In this document: piece by piece, positions 8,189 through 16,914 of the stretch
Layout: the number at the start of each line of letters is the position of its first letter
Position numbering within the stretch: the stretch's first letter is position 1
Source: an uncultured Pedobacter sp.
Lineage (GTDB): Bacteria; Bacteroidota; Bacteroidia; Sphingobacteriales; Sphingobacteriaceae
Length of the DNA stretch: 43,759 bases
Direction of reading: 5' to 3'
Assembly (NCBI GenBank): GCA_946478755.1
Contig: CAMLDJ010000016.1
Span: forward strand, 1-43,759
The notes under the pieces: generated by a model
What the model was told of the DNA's origin: nothing
What the model saw: the letters and a program-made list of their open reading frames with translations, nothing else
The model's database searches: none
Position numbers and translations under genes: made by a program

Positions 8189-8819
8189 ACCACCTCCTTA
8201 TCTGACCAATAGATTCCAGTTCCCTGTTGCGCTGCCGCATCAGCATCCCAAGCTCAGCCGTAAAAGCACACGCAAAATTGTACTTATCCTGAATGGACAA
8301 GCGCAGCTTTTCCAGCCGTCCCAAACGTTCATCATCCTTCATTTCCAGCTTACCTGAAGTGATCACCATAAACAATTCTTCCAGATCACTAGTGCATTCT
8401 GAAAACAGCTTCGCTTTGACTAAGGACACATAAGCCCAATCCTCCGCATTCAACTCCGATACCTTCCAGCTTTTCAGCACCGAAATGACATCTAAGCCTC
8501 CGCTAATGATGTCCCCTACCGCGGCACTGTTTTTTATAGCAGGATTCACCAAGGAAAGCGAAGCAAAGAAGTTCCGGTGCAGGCTAAACTCGCCGTTAGT
8601 TACATCCTTAACCGCATGAATGCCACTCCCAACAATATCATACCCTTTTTTAGCATAACCTATGTAAATCTGCAATGCCGCAATTTGCTCTAGCAGGTAT
8701 TTTTTCTGCGTTTTCTTTTGATTGAAAATCTCCCCCCATGTTTGTGCAGAACCGGAAAAAGCCCATAGGGATAATGCAACCAGCATCACCAGTCCACATA
8801 TTTTCCTACTCAATCCCAT
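8175..8819 (-). CDS. Exported helical protein of the tra operon, TerB-like (first copy)
   Basis: The 214-residue protein has an N-terminal signal peptide (ICGLVMLVALSLWAFSGSA) followed by a helical mature part. Conserved segments are GSGIHAVKDVTNGEFSLHRN and LFMVITSGKLEMKDDERL, which recur in the next gene. The gene overlaps both neighbours by 14 bases, indicating tight co-expression. As with its paralogue, homologues are often labelled TerB-like. Position and export signal point to a structural or accessory part of the conjugation machine; the precise role is unknown. Confidence 0.7.
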   Translation of the reverse strand: MGLSRKICGLVMLVALSLWAFSGSAQTWGEIFNQKKTQKKYLLEQIAALQIYIGYAKKGYDIVGSGIHAVKDVTNGEFSLHRNFFASLSLVNPAIKNSAAVGDIISGGLDVISVLKSWKVSELNAEDWAYVSLVKAKLFSECTSDLEELFMVITSGKLEMKDDERLGRLEKLRLSIQDKYNFACAFTAELGMLMRQRNRELESIGQIRRWYELE

Positions 8820-9534
8820 ACAGCTTTTTAATCAAATTCAACTCACCCGCCTCTTTTGCCCTAGACAGGCTCAGCTTGATCTGGCGGGTATTGAACTGTT
8901 TCAAATCCTGATAATTCTGGTCGATCTTTACCGCTACCTGCTCAATGATCTCCAACCTTTTAGCATCATCCATTTGCACCTTAAAGGAGTTAACCACTAG
9001 CAGCAATTGATCGATATTTTTCAAACTGGCATCCAAAATACCTCTAAAAACATCTTCCATAAACCCAAGTTCATCCACGCTAAAATTCTTGTCCTTAGCA
9101 AACAAGCTTTTGGCTTGCCTATACTCTTCCACAATATCGGCCTGCCGCTGGGTGATATCTTTGATCCGCTGGTAATAAGCAATGGCGGATTTGATCCTTG
9201 CCAGCTCGTCAAAGTATTTACCGTATAACTCTTTCTGCCGGGTTGTCCAGTCGGCGATCTCTGATAGCTTCAGTTTAGACAAGGTATTTTCCAAAACCTT
9301 TTGCGCATTTTGCAGCCAGATGGTCTTGTTCTGCAAACGTTGCACCTTCAAATCAATCGCTTTGATCACCTTTTTTACCCCCGCTTTGATCACTTCAGCA
9401 ATGGCGATCTGGGCTGTTACCTGTTTGGTTGGTAATGCGACCAGTAACACCACAAAGCTCAATGGCATCACCACCATATAAACCTTAGTTTTATTTAATA
9501 GTTGTCTCGAACGTTCTCTCATACGCGCTCTCAT
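8806..9534 (-). CDS. Conjugal transfer TraI-like exported coiled-coil protein
   Basis: The 242-residue protein starts with a basic stretch (MRARMRERSRQLLNKTK) and a hydrophobic signal or anchor (VYMVVMPLSFVVLLVALP). The rest is strongly helical with coiled-coil character around LKVQRLQNKTIWLQNAQ. The C-terminal half has LLLVVNSFKVQMDDAKRLE, related to the DDERL region of the two following TerB-like genes. Homologues in Pedobacter-type elements are annotated as conjugal transfer protein TraI, not to be confused with F-plasmid relaxase. It overlaps its upstream neighbour by an ATGA junction and its downstream neighbour by 14 bases. Confidence 0.7.
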   Translation of the reverse strand: MRARMRERSRQLLNKTKVYMVVMPLSFVVLLVALPTKQVTAQIAIAEVIKAGVKKVIKAIDLKVQRLQNKTIWLQNAQKVLENTLSKLKLSEIADWTTRQKELYGKYFDELARIKSAIAYYQRIKDITQRQADIVEEYRQAKSLFAKDKNFSVDELGFMEDVFRGILDASLKNIDQLLLVVNSFKVQMDDAKRLEIIEQVAVKIDQNYQDLKQFNTRQIKLSLSRAKEAGELNLIKKLYGIE

Positions 9535-9959
9535 TGTTTAAGCAGCTTATGATACTCCCGCTGCATCAACAGCAGGCTATTCTGATCAGGAAAGAAACTG
9601 ATCTTCTTACCCTGAGCATCAATAATGAGCATTCCCGACTTCGGATCAAAGCTCCCCATGTACTCGTGGATCTTCTGCGCTGTAGGTTGTAACTTCCCAT
9701 TTCTTACCGTTTGAAAACTTGACTTACGAATCACCTGATAGTCCCCTTGGTCGCCATAAGGAATAATCACCAGCGTATCTTTAGAAATGCTGTAATCACC
9801 GCATTCATAGCTGGCATAAGTGCCATCGATAGTAGTTGTTTGGGGAATGATCTTATCTGAGAACAGGTAAAGACAGGCTAACACCAGTAGTAAGGCAAGC
9901 GCAGGTAGCCCAAACTTTTTAATTGTCGCCAGTTGCCCTGGCTGCATTGTTGTATTCAT
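9531..9959 (-). CDS. Hypothetical membrane-anchored protein of the tra operon
   Basis: The 142-residue protein has one hydrophobic segment at about residues 16-34 (FGLPALALLLVLACLYLF) and then a small beta-rich domain. It contains LVLAC, which could be a lipobox, but the residues after the cysteine stay hydrophobic, so a plain membrane anchor is equally possible. The mature part includes DKIIPQTTTIDGTYASYECG and ends MQREYHKLLKQ. It sits between traG and the TraI-like gene and its TGA overlaps the next ATG. The family was not recognised; an accessory envelope role in conjugation is inferred from context. Confidence 0.6.
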   Translation of the reverse strand: MNTTMQPGQLATIKKFGLPALALLLVLACLYLFSDKIIPQTTTIDGTYASYECGDYSISKDTLVIIPYGDQGDYQVIRKSSFQTVRNGKLQPTAQKIHEYMGSFDPKSGMLIIDAQGKKISFFPDQNSLLLMQREYHKLLKQ

Positions 9960-9979
9960 ACAATATAAGGTTAAGTGAT

Positions 9980-12454
9980 TTATTGAGCCTTCTTCTGGCG
10001 AAGCTCATTGGCCAGTACAGAAATGCCTTCTTCCATGCTGCCGTACTTTTCAGCATATTCCATAACACGAAGCTTTTCGCTTTCCTCGGTCGTGTAGGCA
10101 AGATATTCGGCAATGGACAGTTCGTTGCGGTAAACACTGAGCTTCTGCCCACCCTGATCGATAAAGACCTCACGGTAATTGCTGCCTTTTTCATTTGCCT
10201 TGTTCACCGATAGCAACAAAGTTTTGGCTTTATCTGATAAGCCCAAAGTCACCTGCAGCTGATCAAACTTGTTCATGAACTTGCGCATATCCAGTAGGAT
10301 TTTAGTATCAGACAGATTGATCACTGTCTCCTTGATAATGGGTGAGGAAATCAAATCATCTACCTCCTGTGTAATCAGTGCAGCGATACCGTTAAACTTC
10401 CTAACGGTCTTAAATAAATACTTGATAAAATGGCTCATACCGGTCTTAGCAATGGCAACCCAGGCCTCATCGATGGCCAAAATCTTACGCTGTCCTTTAA
10501 GCTTACGCATCTTGGAAATGAACATTTCCATAATGATGATGGTCACTACAGGAAACAAAACCTCATGCGAACGAATATTGTCCAATTCAAAGACAATAAA
10601 CCGCTCATTCAGCAGATCCAAATTCTCTGTAGCATTCAGCAGATAGTCAAATTCACCGCCCTTATAATAGGGATTCAGGACATAGAGCAGGTTGCCCAAG
10701 TCAAAATCCTTTTCTTTTACCTTACCGTTTTCCATCACCTGCATATATTCGAGCATCAGGAAATCATAAAAGGAATTGAAGCCAGGGAATACATTTGGAC
10801 AAACAGCTAAGTGTTCATAGTATAAAGTAATTGCGCCGGAAATTGCTACATACTCCGAACGGCTAAAGGTATCCCCTTCCCGTTTCCACAGTGCCAACAG
10901 CAACGTTTTCAGGCTTTCCTTTTTCTCTATATCCAGTACATCACCAGCGCCAATATAAAAAGGATTGAATTTGATCGGATGCTCTTCCGTATAACTAAAA
11001 TAGTAACCGCCGACCAGTTCACATAAGCCTTTGTAACTACCACCAATATCAATGGTCACGCAATGCGTACCCTGGTCATAAAGCGTTCGGAGCATATGGT
11101 TACAAGCCATCGATTTACCTGCACCACTACCCCCGCAGATAAACAGGTTCCGGTTGGTGATCAATCCCGATTTCATCGGTGAATCAAACAAATCTATATA
11201 CACCGGCCTGCCGAAATTCCGGTCACCGAAACGGATACCAGAACCATCAGATTTGGCATTGCTCTCCATATTCAGAAAGCAGCTCGCCTGTTCCACGAAA
11301 GTATCAAAGGAGTCAATTACGGGAAAGTCAGCAGCATTTCCCGGGATACCCGCCCACCATATATGTGCAGCGCCATCCGTTTCCTGCTTCGCCACCGCAT
11401 CCATACTGGCCATAGCCGACCCGACCTTATTGCGGATTTCCTGCAACTCCCCCCTATCACTTGTCCAGGTCATGACATTGAAATGCGCCTTTATGGGCAA
11501 CCTTCCCGAGGCAACGGCTTCATTTAAAAAGTCATTCACCGCATCCCGGCTTACCGCATTCTCACGGGAATAAGCCGAAAGCGAATGTAGCCGCAGCTTT
11601 TTAGCTTCCAGTTCCTTGATCGTTTTCTGCGGATCACCAATAAACAGAAACTGGTTATACTGGTGGTTACAGTCCAGCAGCAAACCCAAACTTGCCGCAA
11701 ATCCCAGGCTGAATTTACTTTTGTCGGTACTATACCTGTCATAATTGACCCTGCTACCACAAAGTGAAGGCAGATCTTCCACATCAGCCAAAGAAAAAAG
11801 CTGGCAATGGTTTTCGCCGATCCTGATCTCCTCTTTTAAATGCACATCCCGCAAAAGCGGTCTTTCGCCCATACCAATGAGCGAACAGTAAGATTCAATG
11901 ATCCCAATCTTTCCCGGTTTTCCCGCCAGCTCATCATCAGTCAAAGTGCGCAAGCTTACCAAACCACTATCTGATAAGATCCGCTCAAAGGCACCGACCT
12001 TTTCCATGAAATCAGCAAGCAGGCCGGTATCCAAAGTTTGCTTTGGCGCAATACTTTTGCGCAACAGCCCCGAATAACCGCTAGTCGCCGTTCTTCTATC
12101 CTCCGGCTTTTTGGTGATCATCAGGTAACAGCTATGATCCAGGTACGCCCTACCTTCAAAAGCCTTTTCACCCGAAAGCGTCAAAAATGTAAAATCGGGG
12201 TTGAGGTCTGCCTTGTGCTTGGTCCTGATAAAAGTATCCTGCTTGTGGACAACCGTACCAAAAGGCAAGGTCTTAAGCGCCTTTACCCAGGTATGGTGTG
12301 CAGATTCATACTCGGCTGATCCAAGCGTAAAAATATCCCCATGGTCTACCTTAAATACCACCGTCAAATCTCCCTGCATGGACACAATGCAACCATGCTC
12401 CACCTTGTAGATCGGAAAGATCCTTGAAAAATCTATAGCCTTACTTGCTGACAT
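9980..12454 (-). CDS. traG: Conjugation ATPase TraG (VirB4-like)
   Basis: The 824-residue protein has the Walker A FICGGSGAGKS at about residue 440 and the Walker B KILAIDEAWVAI at about residue 658. The N-terminal domain begins with RIFPIYKVEHGCIVSMQGDL, typical of CTnDOT-family TraG. This family corresponds to VirB4, the cytoplasmic ATPase that powers type IV pilus or channel assembly and DNA transfer. The start ATG lies inside traF (22-base overlap), showing translational linkage. The length is normal for the family and no frame damage is visible. It should not be confused with VirD4-like TraG; that role is filled here by the gene at 29284-31353. Confidence 0.95.
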   Translation of the reverse strand: MSASKAIDFSRIFPIYKVEHGCIVSMQGDLTVVFKVDHGDIFTLGSAEYESAHHTWVKALKTLPFGTVVHKQDTFIRTKHKADLNPDFTFLTLSGEKAFEGRAYLDHSCYLMITKKPEDRRTATSGYSGLLRKSIAPKQTLDTGLLADFMEKVGAFERILSDSGLVSLRTLTDDELAGKPGKIGIIESYCSLIGMGERPLLRDVHLKEEIRIGENHCQLFSLADVEDLPSLCGSRVNYDRYSTDKSKFSLGFAASLGLLLDCNHQYNQFLFIGDPQKTIKELEAKKLRLHSLSAYSRENAVSRDAVNDFLNEAVASGRLPIKAHFNVMTWTSDRGELQEIRNKVGSAMASMDAVAKQETDGAAHIWWAGIPGNAADFPVIDSFDTFVEQASCFLNMESNAKSDGSGIRFGDRNFGRPVYIDLFDSPMKSGLITNRNLFICGGSGAGKSMACNHMLRTLYDQGTHCVTIDIGGSYKGLCELVGGYYFSYTEEHPIKFNPFYIGAGDVLDIEKKESLKTLLLALWKREGDTFSRSEYVAISGAITLYYEHLAVCPNVFPGFNSFYDFLMLEYMQVMENGKVKEKDFDLGNLLYVLNPYYKGGEFDYLLNATENLDLLNERFIVFELDNIRSHEVLFPVVTIIIMEMFISKMRKLKGQRKILAIDEAWVAIAKTGMSHFIKYLFKTVRKFNGIAALITQEVDDLISSPIIKETVINLSDTKILLDMRKFMNKFDQLQVTLGLSDKAKTLLLSVNKANEKGSNYREVFIDQGGQKLSVYRNELSIAEYLAYTTEESEKLRVMEYAEKYGSMEEGISVLANELRQKKAQ

Positions 12455-12774
12455 ACAGAAGAATTTAAATGGGTGAATAATTTGCGGCTGCGCGAAACCA
12501 GCGTAGCGGGAATACTGCGCTTCGCGTTCTTTTTCAGCAGACCATAAGCTCCATACTTATGGCTCATGCGATTAACCGCCACAAAAAGGGCAGTACCTAA
12601 ACCACCAATAATGACAATACAGATATACAGATTCAACCCACAGATATACAGCCCAGCAAAGAGTAGCAACAATCCAACCAGCCCACCAGCTAAAAAGCCA
12701 ATGTACTGCGCCTTTAACCCGCGAAACTCGATCGCACGCCCCACACCTTTATTGATCTGATAGATGCTGCTCAT
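12433..12774 (-). CDS. traF: Conjugative transposon protein TraF (DUF4133)
   Basis: The 113-residue protein starts MSSIYQINKGVGRAIEFRGL, the characteristic opening of TraF/DUF4133. It has two adjacent membrane helices (GFLAGGLVGLLLLFAGLYIC and LYICIVIIGGLGTALFVAVN). It corresponds to the VirB3-like small inner-membrane protein that works with the VirB4 ATPase. Its ATG overlaps the traE stop (ATGA) and its end overlaps traG by 22 bases. Confidence 0.9.
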   Translation of the reverse strand: MSSIYQINKGVGRAIEFRGLKAQYIGFLAGGLVGLLLLFAGLYICGLNLYICIVIIGGLGTALFVAVNRMSHKYGAYGLLKKNAKRSIPATLVSRSRKLFTHLNSSVCQQVRL

Positions 12775-13580
12775 ATCCCAAAAAAAGATTTAAGGACAGT
12801 AGCCACCACGACCAAAAAAATACAGCTACCAAACCATGCCGTTGCTACTTTAGCCGTGTCTGGTTCCCCTCCATTCCACTTGGAATACACCTTCACCGCT
12901 CCAACCAGTCCCATGATCGCACCGATGGCATACATCAGATCAGTTCCCGTATCAAAATAACCAGCCACTTTGTTCGTCGCTTCAGCGATCCCCTGATTCC
13001 CGTCCTGCGCCATAACCACCTGAAAACCGAAAGCAAGTACCGCAACCCCGCCCGCCAGAACCTTGCCCCAACCCGGCACCGAACGCCCCAAATGTTCCTC
13101 TAGCTCAGCAACCGAAATCGGCCAACCCAGCTTATCCGCACACTCCGCACTAACATGAGCTAGCACCTGGCCTCGCAAAGGAGACTGAAAAACAGCAGCA
13201 TAGCATTCCGCAATCTCTGACAGCGAACCCAAAAACTTCTTGCGATCCCAGCCTTTTTCCGCCACTAAACAGAACGTCTCACCCAGCTCTTCCATACAGT
13301 CTGCCATTTCCCCCTGCAACAACTGGTCATTTCCACCAAAGTCCAGCTCATCCATACTCACACTGCTCATCCCCTCTTCCAGTGCAACCTTTCCAAGCAA
13401 GTCCGACTCCACAAAACCTGGATCAACAGCAACTCCAGCATCACTAGCCCTAGAACCCAGAGCAGAAAACATCTTCATCATTTCCTCCCGGTAATACAGC
13501 AGCAGGATCAAACCGTAATAAATGAGCAAAGAAATCCCGATGAACATCCCGTACTCCAGCCAACTAAAATTTGATAACAT
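12771..13580 (-). CDS. traE: TraE (DUF4134) with a long N-terminal extension
   Basis: The last 100 residues contain QVVMAQDGNQGIAEATNKV followed by TDLMYAIGAIMGLVGAVKVY and a final hydrophobic helix. This is a complete TraE/DUF4134 (VirB2-like pilin) unit. It is fused in frame to about 170 extra residues. These begin MLSNFSWLEYGMFIGISLLI, forming one membrane helix, then an acidic region and a segment SVAELEEHLGRSVPGWGKVL. The pilin's own signal-like hydrophobic segment (LAGGVAVLAFGFQVVMA) is therefore internal. I chose the ATG at 13580; the open frame extends to a TTG at 13703, but those extra codons look non-coding. The TGA overlaps the traF ATG. Confidence 0.8.
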   Translation of the reverse strand: MLSNFSWLEYGMFIGISLLIYYGLILLLYYREEMMKMFSALGSRASDAGVAVDPGFVESDLLGKVALEEGMSSVSMDELDFGGNDQLLQGEMADCMEELGETFCLVAEKGWDRKKFLGSLSEIAECYAAVFQSPLRGQVLAHVSAECADKLGWPISVAELEEHLGRSVPGWGKVLAGGVAVLAFGFQVVMAQDGNQGIAEATNKVAGYFDTGTDLMYAIGAIMGLVGAVKVYSKWNGGEPDTAKVATAWFGSCIFLVVVATVLKSFFGI

Positions 13581-13703
13581 AAGCCTTTGAATTAAACCCG
13601 CAGCTCCATTGCTGAAGGCAGACAAAGGTTGGCGGAACACCGATCCTGCTATCCCAAGCTGGGTGCATATGGGGGAAATCAAACAGCCAAAAGCGAAAAG
13701 CAA

Positions 13704-14561
13704 TTACCTCGGCTTATACTTCAAGTCTTCATCCACCCTGTCCTTAATTGCAGCAGCCATGGAATCAATAAATTTAGAAGGGCTACTCACCTTGCGCTCC
13801 CTGATTTCTCCAAACGTATGGTGCACATCTCTGATCTTCACCATAAACATCCGCTCAAACACCGCCACAATCTCTGACAGCTGCGCGTTCCCATGGTTCA
13901 GTTGCCCGGTATAATACAAGCCATAGATCAACTCACCCAAATTCACAATCTTTCCCGTCCATTTAATTCCCGCATCAGGCCGAGCCAAATCAGCAGCAAC
14001 AACAAGAGAACCATCCAACACTCCAATTTGAGTAAGGATTTCCAACTGCAAAGCCTCATAAGCAATGAACTTCGCAAACAGGTAATCCATCGAAGTGGAA
14101 TACAGCGGATCGATCTCCGCCATTTCAGGAACCGGGACTACCGCAACTTCCAAACCACGCACAAAGTATACATGATCCAGTTCTGTCCTCCCCGTTCTGA
14201 AATAATCATAAACCCCGGAATGAATCGAAAAGAAGCGAGCAATAAACACCAGCTCCTGATTGTAATAAGCCAGGAGCGCATCCTTTGAACCCACAGGCTT
14301 ATTCATCATCAGCCCATATAGCTCAAAGTGAAAGATCTTCAGCGCATAGAACTTTGGCTTTACCATTTTAAAAAACAGGATTTCAATCTCCATAGAAGGA
14401 AAGGGAACAGACAACACCTTCATCCGAAGAAGATCCAAAGCCTTCCTTATTTCCTGCATCGCCGCCGAAAGGATCTTCACCGGATCAGATTCATTAGTCA
14501 AAACCAAAACAATCGCATTACTCAGCCCGAGATACAAGGAGTCATAAAATTCACGAAACAT
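13704..14561 (-). CDS. rteC: RteC-like regulator
   Basis: The 285-residue soluble protein has the C-terminal signature of RteC: WTGKIVNLGELIYGLYYTGQ, then an AVFERMFMVKI segment, then HTFGEIRERK with a SPSKFIDSM tail. RteC in CTnDOT activates excision genes. Here the gene lies immediately upstream of the tra genes and is apparently transcribed with them. No rteA/rteB two-component pair is visible in the window. The N-terminal half (FYDSLYLGLSNAIVLVL onward) is less conserved and helical. A regulatory role in transfer or excision is inferred from the family. Confidence 0.8.
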   Translation of the reverse strand: MFREFYDSLYLGLSNAIVLVLTNESDPVKILSAAMQEIRKALDLLRMKVLSVPFPSMEIEILFFKMVKPKFYALKIFHFELYGLMMNKPVGSKDALLAYYNQELVFIARFFSIHSGVYDYFRTGRTELDHVYFVRGLEVAVVPVPEMAEIDPLYSTSMDYLFAKFIAYEALQLEILTQIGVLDGSLVVAADLARPDAGIKWTGKIVNLGELIYGLYYTGQLNHGNAQLSEIVAVFERMFMVKIRDVHHTFGEIRERKVSSPSKFIDSMAAAIKDRVDEDLKYKPR

Positions 14562-14630
14562 AAAAATATAGGTTTAAGTAAACCCGCCTAGCCCGTTAAC
14601 TGGCGATGACTAGTACTCAGCAGGAAATGT

Positions 14631-14718
14631 ATACCAGACTCGCCATAGGTCAAGTATTGGTATGACATCAAATAACCCGCATTTAGCCACACGAGTCAAG
14701 TGTATCCCCCGTGGATAC
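14631..14718. repeat. Nested inverted repeats in the intergenic region upstream of rteC
   Basis: The 299 bases between the rteC start and the start of the gene at 14861 have no coding potential I can support. They hold several inverted repeats. ATACCA (14631-14636) pairs with TGGTAT (14658-14663). GACTCG (14637-14642) pairs with CGAGTC (14692-14697). GTATCC (14702-14707) pairs with GGATAC (14713-14718). GTCAAGT occurs twice (from about 14649 and 14695). This could be a regulatory leader for the tra operon or a protein-binding region. No promoter consensus was found. Confidence 0.45.
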
Positions 14719-14860
14719 CAAGTGGTGAATTGGGAATAATGTGTAAAAAAAGAGAGAATTAGAGAAGTAACCGGCCAGCATCAACAAAGAGATCCCTGAA
14801 TATATGTCCATGAATCTTTACATTAGCGCCATGAATTGGATCATCAAAAAGACAGCAAAA

Positions 14861-15304
14861 ATGGACTTTCATACCAACTTGAAAGCGATTTTGAGCCCAA
14901 TAAAGGAAGAAATTAAACAGCTTGATTGGCTGATCACTGACCTTGAGTATAACAACATGTATCGTGTAGAAAACCTGCCAGTAAACTATGACCATGATTA
15001 CTTCCTGCTAACAGCAGAACAATTCGATCGGCTGGTAGCGGCGGATATGCAAATCATTTGGGCCGTTATCCTGGGAATGCCTGAGACGCATGCCACAATC
15101 GTTGATCACGAAAATTTGCCTTACGCTGAGGGCAATACCGAAGTCTGGAAAAATGGTTACATCCAGCATCCCGATGCGATTATTGAAATCATCTGTTTTG
15201 ACAGCAGCTATACCATCGTGAAGTTCAAAGATCAATCCCTGTCAGATAAATTTAAGGCGCATTTCGATGAAGCAAAGGAGTTGGAGTCAATTTCAAAACA
15301 CTGA
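14861..15304 (+). CDS. Hypothetical protein, unknown family
   Basis: From the ATG at 14861 this encodes about 147 residues, an acidic soluble protein with no signal or membrane helix. Visible segments are LSPIKEEIKQLDWLITDLEY, LPVNYDHDYFLLTAEQFDRL and SSYTIVKFKDQSLSDKFKAH. The frame continues upstream to an ATG at 14804, but those residues look less protein-like and the later start is preferred. It is the only plus-strand gene between rteC and the XRE-associated cluster. Size and composition are like many small immunity or accessory proteins, but I do not recognise the family and assign no function. Confidence 0.6.
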   Translation: MDFHTNLKAILSPIKEEIKQLDWLITDLEYNNMYRVENLPVNYDHDYFLLTAEQFDRLVAADMQIIWAVILGMPETHATIVDHENLPYAEGNTEVWKNGYIQHPDAIIEIICFDSSYTIVKFKDQSLSDKFKAHFDEAKELESISKH

Positions 15305-15341
15305 TCCTAGCCCCTACCCGAAAAACCAAAATAGCAGATCT

Positions 15342-15836
15342 CTATAACTTATGCAATTCTACTGAAAGCGGTAATGCCGAATCCTTAAATTTATAAATGC
15401 TCACCGTGTAGGTATCTTTAGCAAACAACCAATATCTGCGGTCCTGATTCCCATGCTGCTCCCTAACAATAAATCCGGACCGTTTCAGTTCTTCAAGCAG
15501 CTGATCGCAGGCCGAAACAGGCTTAATGTCAAAATGTACCATCTGGAAAACACTATCATTGTCCTTCCACTGGCCTTTTGTTAATAACACATCAATTAAT
15601 GAATCCTTAAAACCCATCCGGGTAATTCGCTGTCCATAATAACTTTCAGACGACTGTGATTGAAACCCTTCTCCCTTCATCACCACCAGCGTTCTATCAT
15701 GGCTCATGTCAGCAATTTTGATCATACCCGAGATGCTTGGTGACCATGTTTTCTTCCCAGCACCGTTACCACAAGCATTAAACAAAATCAGCAAGAAAAT
15801 AAACCAATACGATCTCAAGTGTTTTATCATAATCAT
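15342..15836 (-). CDS. Hypothetical lipoprotein
   Basis: The 164-residue protein has a lipoprotein signal peptide ending in the lipobox LFNAC (cysteine at residue 22). The mature part has a SGMIKIADMSHDRTLVVMKG segment and a C-terminal region with QLLEELKRSGFIVREQHGN. It is the last of four minus-strand genes (XRE regulator, two membrane proteins, this lipoprotein), with a 52-base gap before it. No known domain was recognised. It converges with the hypothetical gene that ends at 15304. Confidence 0.65.
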   Translation of the reverse strand: MIMIKHLRSYWFIFLLILFNACGNGAGKKTWSPSISGMIKIADMSHDRTLVVMKGEGFQSQSSESYYGQRITRMGFKDSLIDVLLTKGQWKDNDSVFQMVHFDIKPVSACDQLLEELKRSGFIVREQHGNQDRRYWLFAKDTYTVSIYKFKDSALPLSVELHKL

Positions 15837-15888
15837 TGTAACTCCAACTAATTTTCAATAAAATGAAAGGTTAAGCCCATTAAAAAAG

Positions 15889-16380
15889 CTAATCGCTTTG
15901 TCCAATTCTTCCCTTCTTATGAATACGGGAACCAAACCAAAAACCAACAATAAGCACCGGTAAAAGGCCAAAAAAAGTCACCCAAAATAATGGCTTATAG
16001 ATATAATCAAAAAAAGGCGAGCCCTGGAGACCTGAATCATCCAGACCCTCCTGGAAGAAACCCGTCCAGCTGGCTATAAAGGTTGCGGTTACCAGGATCA
16101 ACATTCCATAAAGAAAACCAGTCCAACGGTAATTCCATCTCTTAATAATGATAGAGATGCCGGCCATACCACCGAAAACATAGGCGCAGAGATAGATTGC
16201 GACAATTGCAATCGCCAGGTTGATCTGATAACTAAATTCCATAAACCAAAGGAATGAACGAATAAAACCTTTCCCCGATGAGAACAGCGTCATGATCAGC
16301 TGCGCAATCAGCAGTCCAATGGTTACTGATTTAAAAGCCTCAACTCTTCCAATTTTTATGGCCCAATTCCTAATCATCAT
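15889..16380 (-). CDS. Hypothetical four-helix membrane protein
   Basis: The 163-residue protein has about four membrane helices: around 19-34, 51-78 (INLAIAIVAIYLCAYVFGGM), 88-106 and 131-150 (FWVTFFGLLPVLIVGFWFG). It ends in a basic polar tail. It is preceded by 34 bases after the upstream membrane-protein gene and followed by the lipoprotein gene. I do not recognise the family. Shared direction and spacing suggest a single envelope cassette with its neighbours. Confidence 0.65.
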   Translation of the reverse strand: MMIRNWAIKIGRVEAFKSVTIGLLIAQLIMTLFSSGKGFIRSFLWFMEFSYQINLAIAIVAIYLCAYVFGGMAGISIIIKRWNYRWTGFLYGMLILVTATFIASWTGFFQEGLDDSGLQGSPFFDYIYKPLFWVTFFGLLPVLIVGFWFGSRIHKKGRIGQSD

Positions 16381-16414
16381 TTACAAACCATATATGCAAA
16401 ATAAACAAAGACAT

Positions 16415-16906
16415 CTAAACTTCTGCAGAAATTCTAAGTAATATAGCCGACCGTTCAAGGTATTCCAGCGCCACTACATCACCCTCATGAAAACAATGTG
16501 ATTCAGCTACCGGATGGATAAACTTTTTCCTGGAAAGCGCTTTTGGCAGCTCTTCAAGATATAGTTCAAATTGTTCATTTCCATTCCAAACCTTCCGCGA
16601 AATACTGGTCTTGAACACACACTTGCGCCCCTCCATCAAATCAGTGCGAAGACCACTAACCGATATTTTATAAACATAAAAAACAAAGCAAGCGAAAATC
16701 AGAAAGAACACCAGAAATGCCCCAGGATAGTCCATGGTTTCCACAAGTGGTCTGCTGCGCCTACCTGGCACATAAGGCAACACAAAACTTATACCCAGCA
16801 AAGCAGCAGACATCCACAACACCGTCCGTTTCGCCTTAGGATATAAATCCGTCTCAATCCGCTCCACATCATTAACCGAAAGCACTACATATTCGGATTC
16901 AATCAT
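16415..16906 (-). CDS. Hypothetical two-helix membrane protein
   Basis: The 163-residue protein has two membrane helices, near residues 28-45 (VLWMSAALLGISFVLPYV) and 63-82 (GAFLVFFLIFACFVFYVYKI). A cytoplasmic or periplasmic C-terminal domain of about 80 residues includes FELYLEELPKALSRKKF and HEGDVVALEYLERSAI. The last part looks like a small beta-barrel. It starts 8 bases after the XRE gene, so both are probably co-transcribed. Function is unknown. Confidence 0.65.
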   Translation of the reverse strand: MIESEYVVLSVNDVERIETDLYPKAKRTVLWMSAALLGISFVLPYVPGRRSRPLVETMDYPGAFLVFFLIFACFVFYVYKISVSGLRTDLMEGRKCVFKTSISRKVWNGNEQFELYLEELPKALSRKKFIHPVAESHCFHEGDVVALEYLERSAILLRISAEV

Positions 16907-16914
16907 AAAACGAA

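Noticed and set aside
7544..8819. Tellurite resistance function for the TerB-like genes
   Set aside because: The label is a transferred annotation; the proteins have export signals and lie inside the conjugation operon.
13581..13703. Extension of traE to a start at 13703
   Set aside because: The first codon is TTG directly after the rteC stop, and the 41 extra residues do not resemble protein; ATG at 13580 begins a convincing membrane segment.
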